A stretch of DNA of 64,000 bases from an uncultured Enterorhabdus sp. (GCA_947649205.1 CANSQM010000002.1:62001-126000), one strand, 5' to 3'; numbered from the stretch's first letter, positions 9,214 to 18,445 are shown. Notes: generated by a model not told the origin, from the letters alone. Numbers and translations are program-made.

Positions 9214-10125
9214 CTATAGGCCATAAACCTGGAAAAGACTCTCCGCCACTGCAGGATCAGCCATAGCAGCAAGGGCGTCCTCGGCACGATCTTCCTCCGC
9301 AAGTCGGCCAGCGAGGGCCGCCATACGTGCAGCAAACTCCGCGCGACCTTCCTCGCGCCCTTGGGCCATGCCCTGAGCCATACCCTGAGCCATACCCTGA
9401 GCCATACCCTGAGCCATACCCTGAGCCATACCTTGGGCTATGCCCTCCGCCCGACCTTCAGCCAGACCCTGCTCTTGAGCATCGAGGCGAACCTCCTCCA
9501 TCAAGTCTCTCGCAGTCATCACGGAGCCCACCCACTTTCTGTCCTTGTTGGCCGTGGAAACCTCGGCGTCCATGGCAGTAACGAGCCTGTCGCCTGGGGC
9601 CACAGCACCCTTTCGGATGTATTCTAGCAGATTACGCATTCCCTCGGTGGGAGCGCAGGCGGCGGCCCGAGCGTTCAGGATCTTCCAAACGGCGCCTGTG
9701 GCGGCACTGAGCGTCGGGTCCTCGCGGCACAGACTCTCGAAGGTATAAACGGGAAGCCCCGCGCCGAACCAGTCGAAGTCGCAAGCGAAGATGATATAGC
9801 TGTCGCGCAGTTCCCTCCATGCGGCACCCTGATCCATAAGTCCCGAGTCGATGCCAGCTTGATAGTAGCGCAACCGTCGCCCTGGGGCGGCGTGGGGATT
9901 CGCCTGCATCTCCACATCGACGACGCCTGCGTCCGTCTCGGCGTACACATCCAGCCGCACGCCACGCGCATCGACAGCCGGTTGGAGCACCTGCTCCCGG
10001 TTGAGGTAGGCGATGTCGCCCACCTCGATGCCCAAGACACGTTCCAGAAAGCCGCGACACACCTCCTCGTTGCAGAGCACGCGCCCGAACATGAAGTTGT
10101 CGGATATAGGAAGTCGACCGGCCAT
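9214..10125 (-). CDS. Rpn-family PD-(D/E)XK nuclease / recombination-promoting protein
   Basis: The protein has 303 residues. The opening SDNFMFGRVLCNEEVCRGFL and the motif RLDVYAETDAGVVDVEMQ (Asp followed by Glu-x-Gln) fit the PD-(D/E)XK core of the Rpn/YhgA-like group, which are DNA endonucleases linked to RecA-independent recombination. The C-terminal third is a Gly/Gln/Ala repeat, seven xAQG units encoded by 12-bp tandem repeats, then an acidic helix. It stands alone. Such proteins are often present in many copies per genome. Start ATG 10123-10125 has AAAGGGGC upstream. Confidence 0.85.
   Translation of the reverse strand: MAGRLPISDNFMFGRVLCNEEVCRGFLERVLGIEVGDIAYLNREQVLQPAVDARGVRLDVYAETDAGVVDVEMQANPHAAPGRRLRYYQAGIDSGLMDQGAAWRELRDSYIIFACDFDWFGAGLPVYTFESLCREDPTLSAATGAVWKILNARAAACAPTEGMRNLLEYIRKGAVAPGDRLVTAMDAEVSTANKDRKWVGSVMTARDLMEEVRLDAQEQGLAEGRAEGIAQGMAQGMAQGMAQGMAQGMAQGMAQGREEGRAEFAARMAALAGRLAEEDRAEDALAAMADPAVAESLFQVYGL
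9365..9448 (-). repeat. Coding 12-bp tandem repeat, seven units
   Basis: Seven 12-bp units on the pattern GCCATACCCTGA, the first five nearly identical and the last two diverged. They encode MAQG six times and IAQG once in the Rpn-type nuclease. The unit length keeps the frame, so copy-number change would lengthen or shorten the linker without frameshift. Confidence 0.95.
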
Positions 10126-10236
10126 GACAGCCCCTTTCCCTCGGCGGCTGTCCCCGCGAACGGGTTAGGGGCTCCCCAGCCTAGATTCCCACTGAAGGGA
10201 ATCTTACGAACGTTTGTTTCATTATAGCCTCAAAAG

Positions 10237-10527
10237 TTAGCCAATGCAAGAAAAATAGAACATTAGTTTTATTTTGAGAGGCTTGGCGAGCTGAGGTAAA
10301 GCCAAATCGCGGTCGACGAGGCGGCGGAGGCAGTCGGATCGGCTCATGCCCCCGCGTTTGGCGCGGGCATCCATCTCGGACAATTCCCGCCGAGGACTCT
10401 TGAAGGCGATCGAAGCCAGCTCTTCCCCGAACTTGGGGGGGTCATCCGCGCACAATGCGCGTCTCGTCCGCAGGTCATTCACCGCGCTCGAACATCTCGG
10501 CCAGCGCCCCAGCTGTTCATCGCTCAC
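10237..10527 (-). CDS. Small ribbon-helix-helix-like protein, possibly a degraded antitoxin
   Basis: The frame gives 96 residues. Residues 50-75 (LSEMDARAKRGGMSRSDCLRRLVDRDL region) match the ribbon-helix-helix pattern of CopG/Arc-type antitoxins, including the GxSRSxxLRxL helix. The N-terminal half and the hydrophobic tail after residue 82 do not look like a known family. No clear Shine-Dalgarno precedes the start. No toxin gene is adjacent. It may be a remnant of a toxin-antitoxin locus. Confidence 0.45.
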   Translation of the reverse strand: MSDEQLGRWPRCSSAVNDLRTRRALCADDPPKFGEELASIAFKSPRRELSEMDARAKRGGMSRSDCLRRLVDRDLALPQLAKPLKIKLMFYFSCIG

Positions 10528-10845
10528 AACAGAACCGCTCTTCGTTATAAGGGTGGGGCTGGGTATCGCCTCATGTATCGTTAGCCCCTATCGCACGAAC
10601 GGCAGAACAATACATATACCCAAAGGTATTTCAAATTGTGCAGTAGTACGAGCGTCATATTTATACAAGTTTTCGCGACCAGCGCAAGACGCAGCATGCC
10701 TCGCCAAAAACCCACTTAGCCATGCTGCTTTGCAGAAAAGGGTGCAGCGCGTAGACACAAAACGGCCCCGCCGAAGCGGGGTCGTCGCAGAGCCAAATCA
10801 GAAACGGCAAACGCCAGGGGAGCGCTCACTAGCGAGACGCCTCCC
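10528..10845. other. AT-richer intergenic region with the rhamnose-operon terminator at its right end
   Basis: 318 bp with no supported gene. It contains a short ATACC/GGTAT inverted pair near 10616-10629. At the right end, GGCCCCGC and GCGGGGTC (10764-10782) form a stem that is followed on the minus strand by TTTTGT. This is the likely terminator of the transporter gene that ends at 10846. Confidence 0.7.
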
Positions 10846-12204
10846 CTAGTCGATATGCTTCCCGTAGCGCTCATCGGTGATCTCGTCGAGGGTGCGGCCC
10901 TGGGTGTTGGGGCACCACACGACGCCCACCACGAGCGACACCAGCAGAAAGCCGCACATGATGATGCCGGCGGTCACGAAGCCCGCGGGCGCTTCCACGC
11001 CCAGGCCCGCCACGGCCACGAGCGACCAGATGCCCAGCACGCCGCGCACCAGGAAGAACATGATGCCCTGCACGCCGCCACGGTACAGCGTGGGGAACAG
11101 CTCCGTGGACCACAGGGCGTAGAAGCACTGGGCCGAGAAACCGGCCGAGATGCCCCACAGCGCCACGAACACCCACAGAAGCCAGCCCCAGGCATCAGCG
11201 GTGCCGGCCTGCAGCTGCATGCCGAAGAACACCATGACCGCCCAGGCCGCCAGGGCCATAAGGGCCGTGGCCGCGAACAGGATGCGGTGCGGAATCTTGT
11301 CGCCGAACTTCGAGAAGATGGCAAGCGACCCCACGGCCGTGAGGATCCACATGACCGCCTGCAGAAGCGAGATGGTGGTGTCGTCCAAATGACCGGCGGC
11401 CGCATACATGTAGGGCATGAACTGGCCCATGGTGCCGGCCACGATGTTCCAGGTCAGGTACACCGCCACCAAAAACACGATGGACTTCACGTTCACCGAG
11501 TTCGTCAGCGCCCGGCGCATCATCTGCACGAAGGTGTCGCGCTGGCCGGCCGCGTCCTGCTTCTCGGTCCAATCCTTCGACTCCTCCAGCTTACGCTGCA
11601 AATTCCACGCAACGAGCGCCACCACGAACAGGATGAGGAACAGAAGGCGCATAGCGAACAGGCCGTCGAAGGGCCCGTAGGTGCCCGCGGGCAGAAGCGC
11701 GCCGTCCGGCCCGAAGGTGGGGAACACGAAGGAGAACACCAGCGCGATGAGGAAGATGGCCGCCGGGCCGCAGGACCAGGCGAACTGGCTGATGCCGATG
11801 TTGGCGGCACGGCTCGTGGAGGAGGACATCTCGGAAATGTAGCTCCACGACGAGGGCACGCCGGCGCCCACGGACAGGCCGGAGATGACGATGCCGATGC
11901 ACAGCATGGACAGGTTCACCGCGCACATGATGATGAACACGCCCGCCGCGTACACGAGCAGGTTGTAGGTGTAGATGAACTTGCGGCCAAAGCGGTCGGC
12001 CAGAAAGCCGCCGATGAGCGCACCCACGGCAGCGCCGAAGGCGTTCGCGCCCACGGCGCCTAAGATGGACACCCACACGTTGTCGAAGTTGAACGCCACG
12101 GCCCAGGCGGCCAGCGCCACGGCCGAGGCCACGATGCACCCGGAATCGAGGAAGTTGGTCATCGAGACCGCGATGGTGCCCTTTTTCTCTTGAGACAGTG
12201 CCAT
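10846..12204 (-). CDS. MFS sugar transporter, probably for L-rhamnose
   Basis: The protein has 452 residues and about 12 hydrophobic helices. The loop 2-3 motif GGFLADRFGRKFIY is characteristic of the major facilitator superfamily, and a related GDKIPHR loop follows the middle of the protein. It is the last gene of the rhaB-rhaA-rhaD operon, 18 bp after rhaD, so L-rhamnose (or a rhamnoside) is the most likely cargo. It is not RhaT-like in length or motifs. The substrate is inferred from context; transport with H+ or Na+ is likely but not visible. Confidence 0.85.
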   Translation of the reverse strand: MALSQEKKGTIAVSMTNFLDSGCIVASAVALAAWAVAFNFDNVWVSILGAVGANAFGAAVGALIGGFLADRFGRKFIYTYNLLVYAAGVFIIMCAVNLSMLCIGIVISGLSVGAGVPSSWSYISEMSSSTSRAANIGISQFAWSCGPAAIFLIALVFSFVFPTFGPDGALLPAGTYGPFDGLFAMRLLFLILFVVALVAWNLQRKLEESKDWTEKQDAAGQRDTFVQMMRRALTNSVNVKSIVFLVAVYLTWNIVAGTMGQFMPYMYAAAGHLDDTTISLLQAVMWILTAVGSLAIFSKFGDKIPHRILFAATALMALAAWAVMVFFGMQLQAGTADAWGWLLWVFVALWGISAGFSAQCFYALWSTELFPTLYRGGVQGIMFFLVRGVLGIWSLVAVAGLGVEAPAGFVTAGIIMCGFLLVSLVVGVVWCPNTQGRTLDEITDERYGKHID

Positions 12205-12222
12205 AACCGTTGTGAACCTTTC

Positions 12223-13155
12223 TTAGTTGTTGCCCTCCAAGGCCACGGGGAAGCCCAGCATGGCCTCGTTGATCTTGATGTTGAACTCGCGGCCGATAGC
12301 CCGCAGTCCCTCATCGGTGATGGTGTTCATGAAATCGTCGGAGCCGCCGTTCATAGAGCGGGCGCGCACGTAGATGTCGGCGGCCTTCTCCACGGTGTGC
12401 ATGAGCCCGAAGGTGGTGTCGAAATCGGGACCGGCGGCGAACAGGCCGTGCTGCGCCCAGATAACGGCGTCGAAGGTCTCCATCATAGCCGCGGTCTCCC
12501 GGGCGATCTCGGCACCGCCCGGCACCATCCACGGCACCACGCCCACGCCGCCGGGAAACACCACCACGCACTCGGTCATGGCCTTCCACAGTGCCCGGGT
12601 GAAGGCGCGCGATTCCAGGGGCAGCACGAAGGTCATGGCAATGACGTTGTTCGGGTGCGCATGGTACAGCACCCGCGACGCCCCGTCCGTGGCCCGCATG
12701 CGCACGGCGTGGCACATGAAGTGGCTTGGGAACTCCGAGGTGGGCTTGCCGCCGTCGGTGAGGCCCCACACGATGCGCCAGGCGCTGCCAGCCGGGTCGA
12801 TCTCCACGATACCGATGTTATGGGCCGGGTCGGCGGCCACGTTACGCATGTAGCGACCCGAGCCCGTGGTGAGGAAGAAGGCCCCGCCCAAGTCGGCAGC
12901 CTCCACACCCATGGGCACCCACGCGCCGGGCGCTTCGTTGAAGAAGGGGCGAGCGGCGCTCACGTCCTCGTCGCGCATACGATAGGTGAGGTTGCCGCCG
13001 TTGCGCTCGTGCCAACCCTGGCCCCAGCCATCATCGCACAGGCGCACGAAGCCGCGCACGAAGCCGAGCTGCTCCACGGCCACGCCCGACACCGCCCCGC
13101 GAGCCGCACTGGCCCCCTTCGCCAACAAATCCTGTGCCTGATCGATAAATGCCAT
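12223..13155 (-). CDS. rhaD: L-rhamnulose-1-phosphate aldolase
   Basis: This zinc class II aldolase splits L-rhamnulose 1-phosphate to dihydroxyacetone phosphate and L-lactaldehyde. The 310-residue protein has HERNGGNLTYR near residue 49, the metal ligands His165 and His167 in YHAHPNN, and a third His at 236 in WAQHGLF, matching the RhaD pattern. ATG 13153-13155 has AAGGAG directly upstream; a longer frame runs into the structured spacer. The protein is about 35 residues longer than the E. coli enzyme. It follows rhaA after a 294-bp structured gap and precedes the transporter. Confidence 0.93.
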   Translation of the reverse strand: MAFIDQAQDLLAKGASAARGAVSGVAVEQLGFVRGFVRLCDDGWGQGWHERNGGNLTYRMRDEDVSAARPFFNEAPGAWVPMGVEAADLGGAFFLTTGSGRYMRNVAADPAHNIGIVEIDPAGSAWRIVWGLTDGGKPTSEFPSHFMCHAVRMRATDGASRVLYHAHPNNVIAMTFVLPLESRAFTRALWKAMTECVVVFPGGVGVVPWMVPGGAEIARETAAMMETFDAVIWAQHGLFAAGPDFDTTFGLMHTVEKAADIYVRARSMNGGSDDFMNTITDEGLRAIGREFNIKINEAMLGFPVALEGNN

Positions 13156-13214
13156 CTTAACTCCTTGTCGTAACTCTCCCCGATCGGGACCACCGGGTAT
13201 TCCAATTCGCTCAA

Positions 13215-13406
13215 ACAGTCCTCGCTTTGTGAAACAGGACATTAGGTCCTGTTTCAGTCGCTGCGGAACTCGCTCGGTTGGAACACCCGCTGTTCCCTCT
13301 GCGCTCAACCTTGGTTGAGCAGGCGGGGGACACGGGGTGTGCCTCCACGCGCAGTTCCGCAGCGAACGGAACAGTCCGGTGGACTGTTCCGCCGAGCGAG
13401 GACTGT
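13215..13406. repeat. 192-bp multi-branched inverted-repeat element between rhaA and rhaD
   Basis: Outer arms ACAGTCCTCGCT (13215-13226) and its exact complement (13395-13406) enclose several hairpins: a perfect 10-bp stem 13231-13240/13246-13255; a near-perfect stem about 13259-13273/13349-13364; GGAACA/TGTTCC 13280-13285/13291-13296; GCTCAACC/GGTTGAGC 13303-13310/13313-13320; and a perfect 10-bp stem 13368-13377/13381-13390. All fit one nested fold without conflict. No open frame or T-run was seen. Confidence 0.75.
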
Positions 13407-13449
13407 CTGAGCATGGAGGTATACCCCGCGGCCCCCGCCGAACAACCCG

Positions 13450-14703
13450 CTACTGTCGGGTCGGCAGAATCTTTGCCTCGTAGGCGGCAACGAGAGGATA
13501 CACCTCGCCGTCGGTGGGGCAGCCCTCGCGGCGGCAGTACTCGTCCCATACGGCGCCGAAGGGCATGCTCTTCGCCTGCTCGGCCAGGGCCATCTTCTCG
13601 GTGAAGCGGTAGGTGTCCTGCATCTCCTTCAGCTGAGCCGCCGGCTGCAGCAGGGCGTACAGCAGCGACTTCTCCATGGCGCGGGTGCCGATGGCCCAGG
13701 CGCCCACGCGGTTGATGGAGGCGTCGAAGAAGTCCAGGCCGATGATGACCTTCTCCCAGGCCCCGGGGCAGTGGGCGATCTCCATGGCCATTTCCTTCAC
13801 CGGGTCGTCGAAGAGCACCACGTGGTCGGAATCCCAGCGGATGGGGCGCGTCACGTGCAGCGGCACCTTGTCGAAGAACAGCAGCAGGGCGGACAGCTTG
13901 TCGGCCACGTTCTCGGTCGGGTGGAAGTGCCCCAGGTCAAGCAGGTCGTACACGCCGGGGTGCGTGGCAGCGTAGGCCAGGTAGAACTCGTTGGAACCCA
14001 CGGTCATGGACTCCAGGCCGATGCCGAACACCTTCGACTCGCAGGAATCGATCACGCGGTCGTACTTCTCGGCGTAAATGGCGTCCAGCGAATCGCGCAG
14101 GCGCTCGCGCAGCCCGTAGCGGTCGGCCGGCACGTCCTTCAGGCCGTCGGGAATCCAGATGTTGCACAGGGTCTCGTCGCCCAGCGCCTCGGCGATCTGC
14201 TGGGAGATCTTGCGGCAGGCCTGGCAGTGGCGAATCCAGAAATCGCGCGTGGCCGCGTCGGGCGAGGAGAGCGACAGCTCGTTGTTCATCATGGGATGGC
14301 CGAAGATGGTGGGGTTGAAGTCGATGCCGAAGCCGTGTTCCTTCGCCCAGGTCACCCAGGGCTCGAAGTGCTTGTACTCCAGGGCGTCGCGATCGACCCA
14401 GGGGTTCTCGTCGGTGAACACGGCGTAGCTCGCGTGCAGGTTGATGCGCTTGGCACCGGGCACGAGGGCCATGGCGGCCTCGAAGTCGGCCGTGAGCTCC
14501 TCGAAGCTGCGGGCGCGACCGGGATAGTTGCCCGTGGTCTGGATGCCGCCGGACAGGCCGCCCACCTGATCGAAACCGAGCACGTCGTCGCCCTGCCAGC
14601 AGTGCACCGAGATGGGCTTGTCCGCCAGCTTCGCCATCACGGCCTCGGTATCGATACCGAGGGCCGCGTACTCCTCTTTCGCCAGTTCGTACATGGTGGT
14701 CAT
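13450..14703 (-). CDS. rhaA: L-rhamnose isomerase
   Basis: This 417-residue enzyme converts L-rhamnose to L-rhamnulose. Family landmarks are HCWQGDDVLGF near residue 34, the NYPGRAR segment, GIDFNPTIFGHPM, the metal-site region GLDFFDAS and the ESKVFGIGLESMTVGSNEFY stretch. The length matches RhaA (about 419). The start ATG abuts the rhaB stop, so translation is coupled. With rhaB, rhaD and the transporter it forms a complete uptake-to-aldolase rhamnose route. Confidence 0.96.
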   Translation of the reverse strand: MTTMYELAKEEYAALGIDTEAVMAKLADKPISVHCWQGDDVLGFDQVGGLSGGIQTTGNYPGRARSFEELTADFEAAMALVPGAKRINLHASYAVFTDENPWVDRDALEYKHFEPWVTWAKEHGFGIDFNPTIFGHPMMNNELSLSSPDAATRDFWIRHCQACRKISQQIAEALGDETLCNIWIPDGLKDVPADRYGLRERLRDSLDAIYAEKYDRVIDSCESKVFGIGLESMTVGSNEFYLAYAATHPGVYDLLDLGHFHPTENVADKLSALLLFFDKVPLHVTRPIRWDSDHVVLFDDPVKEMAMEIAHCPGAWEKVIIGLDFFDASINRVGAWAIGTRAMEKSLLYALLQPAAQLKEMQDTYRFTEKMALAEQAKSMPFGAVWDEYCRREGCPTDGEVYPLVAAYEAKILPTRQ

Positions 14704-16233
14704 TTAGATGTCCTTTCGCTCAGGTTCGATTTTTCTCACATCGAAAGATTCGGAAATAGCAGCCCGCACGGCTTTGAGGTGCGGGAACACGCCGTCGGCG
14801 AGCATCTGCACGGCCAGGTTGCCGAGGGCTGTGCCCTCCACGGGGCCGGCGTACACGGGCAGGCCGCACAGCTCGGCCGTGCGGCGGTTCAGGTGGCTGT
14901 CGCGGCAGCCGCCGCCGACGATGTTGATGGAGGCGTAGCCGTGGCCGGCCAGGGTCGCCAGCCCCTCGATGGCGTCGCGGTAGCACCGCGCCAGGCTCTC
15001 GTACACGCAGAGCATGAGCTCGCCCAAGGTCTCGGGCACCGCCTGGCCCGACTCGTCGCAGGCCGCGCAAATCTCCTCGATCATGGAGTCGGGGGCCAAG
15101 AACCGGTCGTCGTTCACGTTCACGATGGAGGCCACCACGCCGGCGGCCTCGGCCTCGTCGGCGGCCTTGATGAGATCGGCGAATCCCACCTCGTGGCCGA
15201 GCCCTTCCACGCGCATGTACTGGTGCAGGCGCCCCTTGCGCATGGCCTTCTCGTCCACCACGTAGGTGATGCCGTTCAGTTCGCGGCGGATGGACTGGAT
15301 CATCCACAGGCCCATGATGTTCTTCAGGAAACGGTAGCGGAAATGGTAGCCGCCCTCGTTGGTGAAGTTCGCGCGGAAGGCCGCCTCCGAGCAGATGGGG
15401 CTGCGGTTCTCCACGCCGAGCAGGCTCCAAGTGCCCGACGAGAGGAACACCGCCGGCGGCTCGCAGGCGGGCACGGCCAAGTAAGCGCTGCCCGTGTCGT
15501 GGGTGGCCGGCAACACCACGCGCGGCTCGTAGCCGATGGCCGCGGCGATCTCGGGGCGCACGGGCCCCAGGCTGGCTCCGGCATGGGTCACGTTGGGGAA
15601 CAGCCGCCGCGGAATGGAGAAGGCGGCCATGACGGCCTCGTCCCAGGCGCCGGTTTCCGCGTTCAGCAGGCCCGTGGTGGAGGCGTTGGTGTACTCCACG
15701 GCCTTCTGGCCCGTGAGCAGGAAGTTCAGGTAGTCGGGAATCATGAGGAAGGTGGCGGCTGCCTCCAGCTGCTCGGGATGTTCCCGCTGCAGGGCCAGCA
15801 GCTGGTAGACGGTGTTGAAGGGCTGCCGCTGCAGGCCCACGCGACGGTACAGCTCCTCGGGGGCCATAATGGCGTCGGCCACCGCGTACATGCCCGCCGT
15901 GCGACCGTCGCGGTAGGCCACGGCATCGCCCACCAGGTTGTCATCGCCGTCCAGCAGCACAAAATCGACGCCCCAGGTGTCGATACCCACGGTCTTGGGC
16001 GCAAAACCGGCCTCCTTGCAGCGGGCCAAGCCGCGCACCAGCTCGCTCGAGAGCAGATCCAGGTCCCAGCAATCGTGGCCGTCGCGGCGCACCTGGCGGT
16101 TGTCGAAGCGATGGACCTCTTCCAGGCGGATGAGCCCCTCTTCCACGTACCCGACCACCACGCGCCCCGACGACGCGCCGATATCCACCGCCGCGTAGCA
16201 ATCGTCCCGCAGCCTCGGTGTGCGATGAGCCAT
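14704..16233 (-). CDS. rhaB: Rhamnulokinase
   Basis: This FGGY-family sugar kinase phosphorylates L-rhamnulose at C1 with ATP. The 509-residue protein has the N-terminal phosphate-binding segment AAVDIGASSGRVVVG, TVGIDTWGVDFVLLD, the ATHDTGSAYLAVPA region and the C-terminal INIVGGGCRDSHLN segment. It is the first gene of the rhamnose operon. No AraC-type RhaR/RhaS regulator is present in the window, so the operon's control is unknown. Start ATG 16231-16233. Confidence 0.95.
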   Translation of the reverse strand: MAHRTPRLRDDCYAAVDIGASSGRVVVGYVEEGLIRLEEVHRFDNRQVRRDGHDCWDLDLLSSELVRGLARCKEAGFAPKTVGIDTWGVDFVLLDGDDNLVGDAVAYRDGRTAGMYAVADAIMAPEELYRRVGLQRQPFNTVYQLLALQREHPEQLEAAATFLMIPDYLNFLLTGQKAVEYTNASTTGLLNAETGAWDEAVMAAFSIPRRLFPNVTHAGASLGPVRPEIAAAIGYEPRVVLPATHDTGSAYLAVPACEPPAVFLSSGTWSLLGVENRSPICSEAAFRANFTNEGGYHFRYRFLKNIMGLWMIQSIRRELNGITYVVDEKAMRKGRLHQYMRVEGLGHEVGFADLIKAADEAEAAGVVASIVNVNDDRFLAPDSMIEEICAACDESGQAVPETLGELMLCVYESLARCYRDAIEGLATLAGHGYASINIVGGGCRDSHLNRRTAELCGLPVYAGPVEGTALGNLAVQMLADGVFPHLKAVRAAISESFDVRKIEPERKDI

Positions 16234-16408
16234 GGCCCCATCCTATCTATGAGTGTATTTCTCAGCTTTTACCTGGCGAAATACGCGGTCGAAGAATAAT
16301 GCGCGGGACAGTGTAGCATCACACGGGGCCCTGCAGGCGCACAGCGCCAAAGCGGCGACCGTCTGTAGCAAATCAACAATAATGGCTTCACGGAAGGCGT
16401 TCTTCGAC

Positions 16409-17284
16409 TCATTCGCTGTCTTCCAGACCCCGACGCTTTTCCATAAGGTAGCCTTCTAGCTCCTCCACGCTGGGGAGCTCAAATTGGTAGCGAGATGCGA
16501 ACATCTGCCTACCATCTGCGAGGGTCGAGTACTTCGCAATGGCCTCGTTCTTCTCCGAGCACAGGATAAGCCCGATCGTAGGATTGTCGTCCGGCTGCCG
16601 CATGAGGTCGTCGAACATACGAATATAGCCGTCCATTTGACCTACGTCCCCATGGGTCAGCTTTCCCACTTTCAGATCAATGAGCACATAGCATTTCAAA
16701 ATGCTATGATAGAAAACCAGGTCAACGTAGAAATCGTCATCGTCGTAGCGCATCAGCTTCTGACGGGCGACGAAGCAGAAGCCTCGACCCAACTCAAGGA
16801 GAAACTGCTGCAGATGATCGATCAGCACCTGCTCCAAGCCTGATTCGCGCAGCGCCGGATAATCCTTCAGATCGATGAATTCTAGAACGTAGGGGTCCTT
16901 GATAAATTGCACCGGCTCTACCGCTGCGAGCTTTTCGACCGCCTCAGCAACGACCGATTCCTTCTCGGCACTTGCCAGAAGCCGCTCATAATACAGCGTC
17001 GAGATTTGACGTTCAAGCTGACGGCTCGACCAGTGATTCCGCACGGTTTCCTCAATGTACCAGTCTCGGGCGTCGGGGTTCTCAACCCGGAGAAGGGCCC
17101 GGTAGTGTGTCCATGTCAAATGCGAACGCAGTGCGTTCGCATTTGGGAACAAGTCGTAGAATTTCTTCATTTGCTGCAAGTTGCGAACGCTATAGCCCTT
17201 TCCGAACTCGACGGTGAGCCGATCGGAAACACTCTTCAACACGCCTTTTCCGTAGGCACTTCCCTTCCCCTCTTCCCCAAACAC
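16409..17284 (-). pseudogene. 5'-truncated DUF1016/YhcG-type PDDEXK nuclease
   Basis: The frame encodes 291 residues that match the YhcG family from its second segment onward: YGKGVLKSVSDRLTVEFGKG, YSVRNLQQMKKFYDLF, then the nuclease core DLVFYHSILKCYVLIDLK. Family members have roughly 50-70 further N-terminal residues. Here the frame starts at GTG 17282-17284, right against the rpsI terminator, with no ribosome site. The missing N-terminal helical domain is not found nearby. The gene was probably truncated when it landed beside the ribosomal operon. A functional short form is possible but unlikely. Confidence 0.7.
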
Positions 17285-17286
17285 GA

Positions 17287-17318
17287 AAAAAGCCCGCTCC
17301 GGGGAGCGGGCTTTCTGC
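17287..17318 (-). terminator. Terminator of the rplM-rpsI operon
   Basis: On the minus strand AAAGCCCGCTCC pairs with GGAGCGGGCTTT and is followed by a T-run (TTTTTT). Confidence 0.92.
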
Positions 17319-17338
17319 AGGTTGTATCTCGCTGCGGC

Positions 17339-17731
17339 TTAGCGCTTGGAGAACTGCGGGCGCTTGCGGGCCTTCTTCAGACCGTACTTCTTGCGCTCCA
17401 CCATACGGGCGTCGCGGGTCAGGAAGCCAGCCTTCTTCAGCTCGGCGCGGTAGTCGCCGGCCTCCAGCAGAGCGCGGGAGATGCCGTGACGCAGAGCGCC
17501 GGCCTGGCCGGACACGCCACCACCGTCGATGCGGGCCTTCACGTCGAAGTGACCAGCGGTGTCGGTCACCTTGAAGGGGGTCATCGCGTAGTTGAACAGC
17601 GCCTCACGACCGAAGTACTCCTCGCCGTCGCGGCCATTGATGGTCACCTTGCCGGTGCCGGGAACGAGACGGACGCGCGCCACCGCGTTCTTGCGGCGGC
17701 CAGTGCCGTAGTACAAAGCCTCATCTGCCAT
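17339..17731 (-). CDS. rpsI: 30S ribosomal protein S9
   Basis: The protein has 130 residues with the classic features [55 protein letters not shown] split over the middle, and the basic tail ending RPQFSKR. The tail reaches the P-site in the ribosome. It follows rplM by 2 bp, the usual L13-S9 operon order. Confidence 0.98.
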   Translation of the reverse strand: MADEALYYGTGRRKNAVARVRLVPGTGKVTINGRDGEEYFGREALFNYAMTPFKVTDTAGHFDVKARIDGGGVSGQAGALRHGISRALLEAGDYRAELKKAGFLTRDARMVERKKYGLKKARKRPQFSKR

Positions 17732-17733
17732 GA

Positions 17734-18168
17734 TTAACCCTCCAACTCAATCTTGCGGGGCTTCTGAGCAGCATGGGGATGCTCAGCGCCAACGTACACC
17801 TTCAGCTTCTTGCCCATCGCACGGCCCAGCGTGTTCTTCGGCAGCATGCCCTTGACGGCATGCTCGATGACGCGCTCGGGGTGCTTGGTCATGGCCTCGG
17901 TGAACGTCTCCTGCTTGAGACCACCCGGGAACCCGCTATGACGATAGTAGGTCTTGGTGGCAGCCTTGGTACCGGTGACCTTGATCTTGTCAGCATTGAT
18001 GATGATGACAAAGTCGCCCGTGTCCACGTGGGGGGTGTACTGCGGCTTGTGCTTGCCCTTCAGAATCTGAGCGGCGCGGGCAGCCACGCGACCGAGGACC
18101 TGATCCTCAGCGTCGATGATGACCCATTCGCGCTCAACCTCACCGGGCTTTGCATAATACGTCTTCAC
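17734..18168 (-). CDS. rplM: 50S ribosomal protein L13
   Basis: The protein has 144 residues with [39 protein letters not shown] and the C-terminal [27 protein letters not shown] chose GTG 18166-18168 because GGAGG lies just upstream and the family begins at this KTYYAKP segment. An ATG four codons earlier has no ribosome site. It heads the rplM-rpsI operon behind a roughly 240-nt leader. Confidence 0.96.
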   Translation of the reverse strand: MKTYYAKPGEVEREWVIIDAEDQVLGRVAARAAQILKGKHKPQYTPHVDTGDFVIIINADKIKVTGTKAATKTYYRHSGFPGGLKQETFTEAMTKHPERVIEHAVKGMLPKNTLGRAMGKKLKVYVGAEHPHAAQKPRKIELEG

Positions 18169-18416
18169 TGTTTCCTCCATTAACTTGCAGGTTCTGTCCG
18201 ACGGGTGAAGCCTCCGCTTCTCCGTGCGTTGCGACCTTGCGGCCGCGCTGCCTGGAAGCGCGGAACCGTCTTCCAGAGTGTTTGTTTTCAAAAGTGCACG
18301 ATCCGTGGAAGTCGGTTTCCTACGCCGACACGCGGTGCCGCGGGCCTGGACAACCCTTGGCGGTTGCGTTTCCTTGAACCCATGCGTTTACGGGGCTTTT
18401 GAAAGCGAACTTTTGC

Positions 18417-18445
18417 ATTCTCACCCGCCCGCGCGTATATGTCAA
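18417..18445 (-). promoter_or_regulatory. Predicted sigma-70 promoter of rplM-rpsI
   Basis: On the minus strand there is a perfect TTGACA (18440-18445), a 17-nt spacer and GAGAAT (18417-18422). Transcription would start near 18410, leaving a 5' leader of about 240 nt before rplM. The leader contains a CCGCGCT/AGCGCGG hairpin near 18242-18263. Length and position would suit autogenous control by a ribosomal protein, which is inference. Confidence 0.65.

Noticed and set aside
9365-9448. CRISPR array
   Set aside because: Repeats are 12 bp, contiguous without spacers, and encode an in-frame peptide repeat.
13771-16299. An 842-codon plus-strand frame antisense to rhaA and rhaB
   Set aside because: Same shadow effect; no ribosome site, low-complexity translation, and both minus-strand genes are unmistakable.
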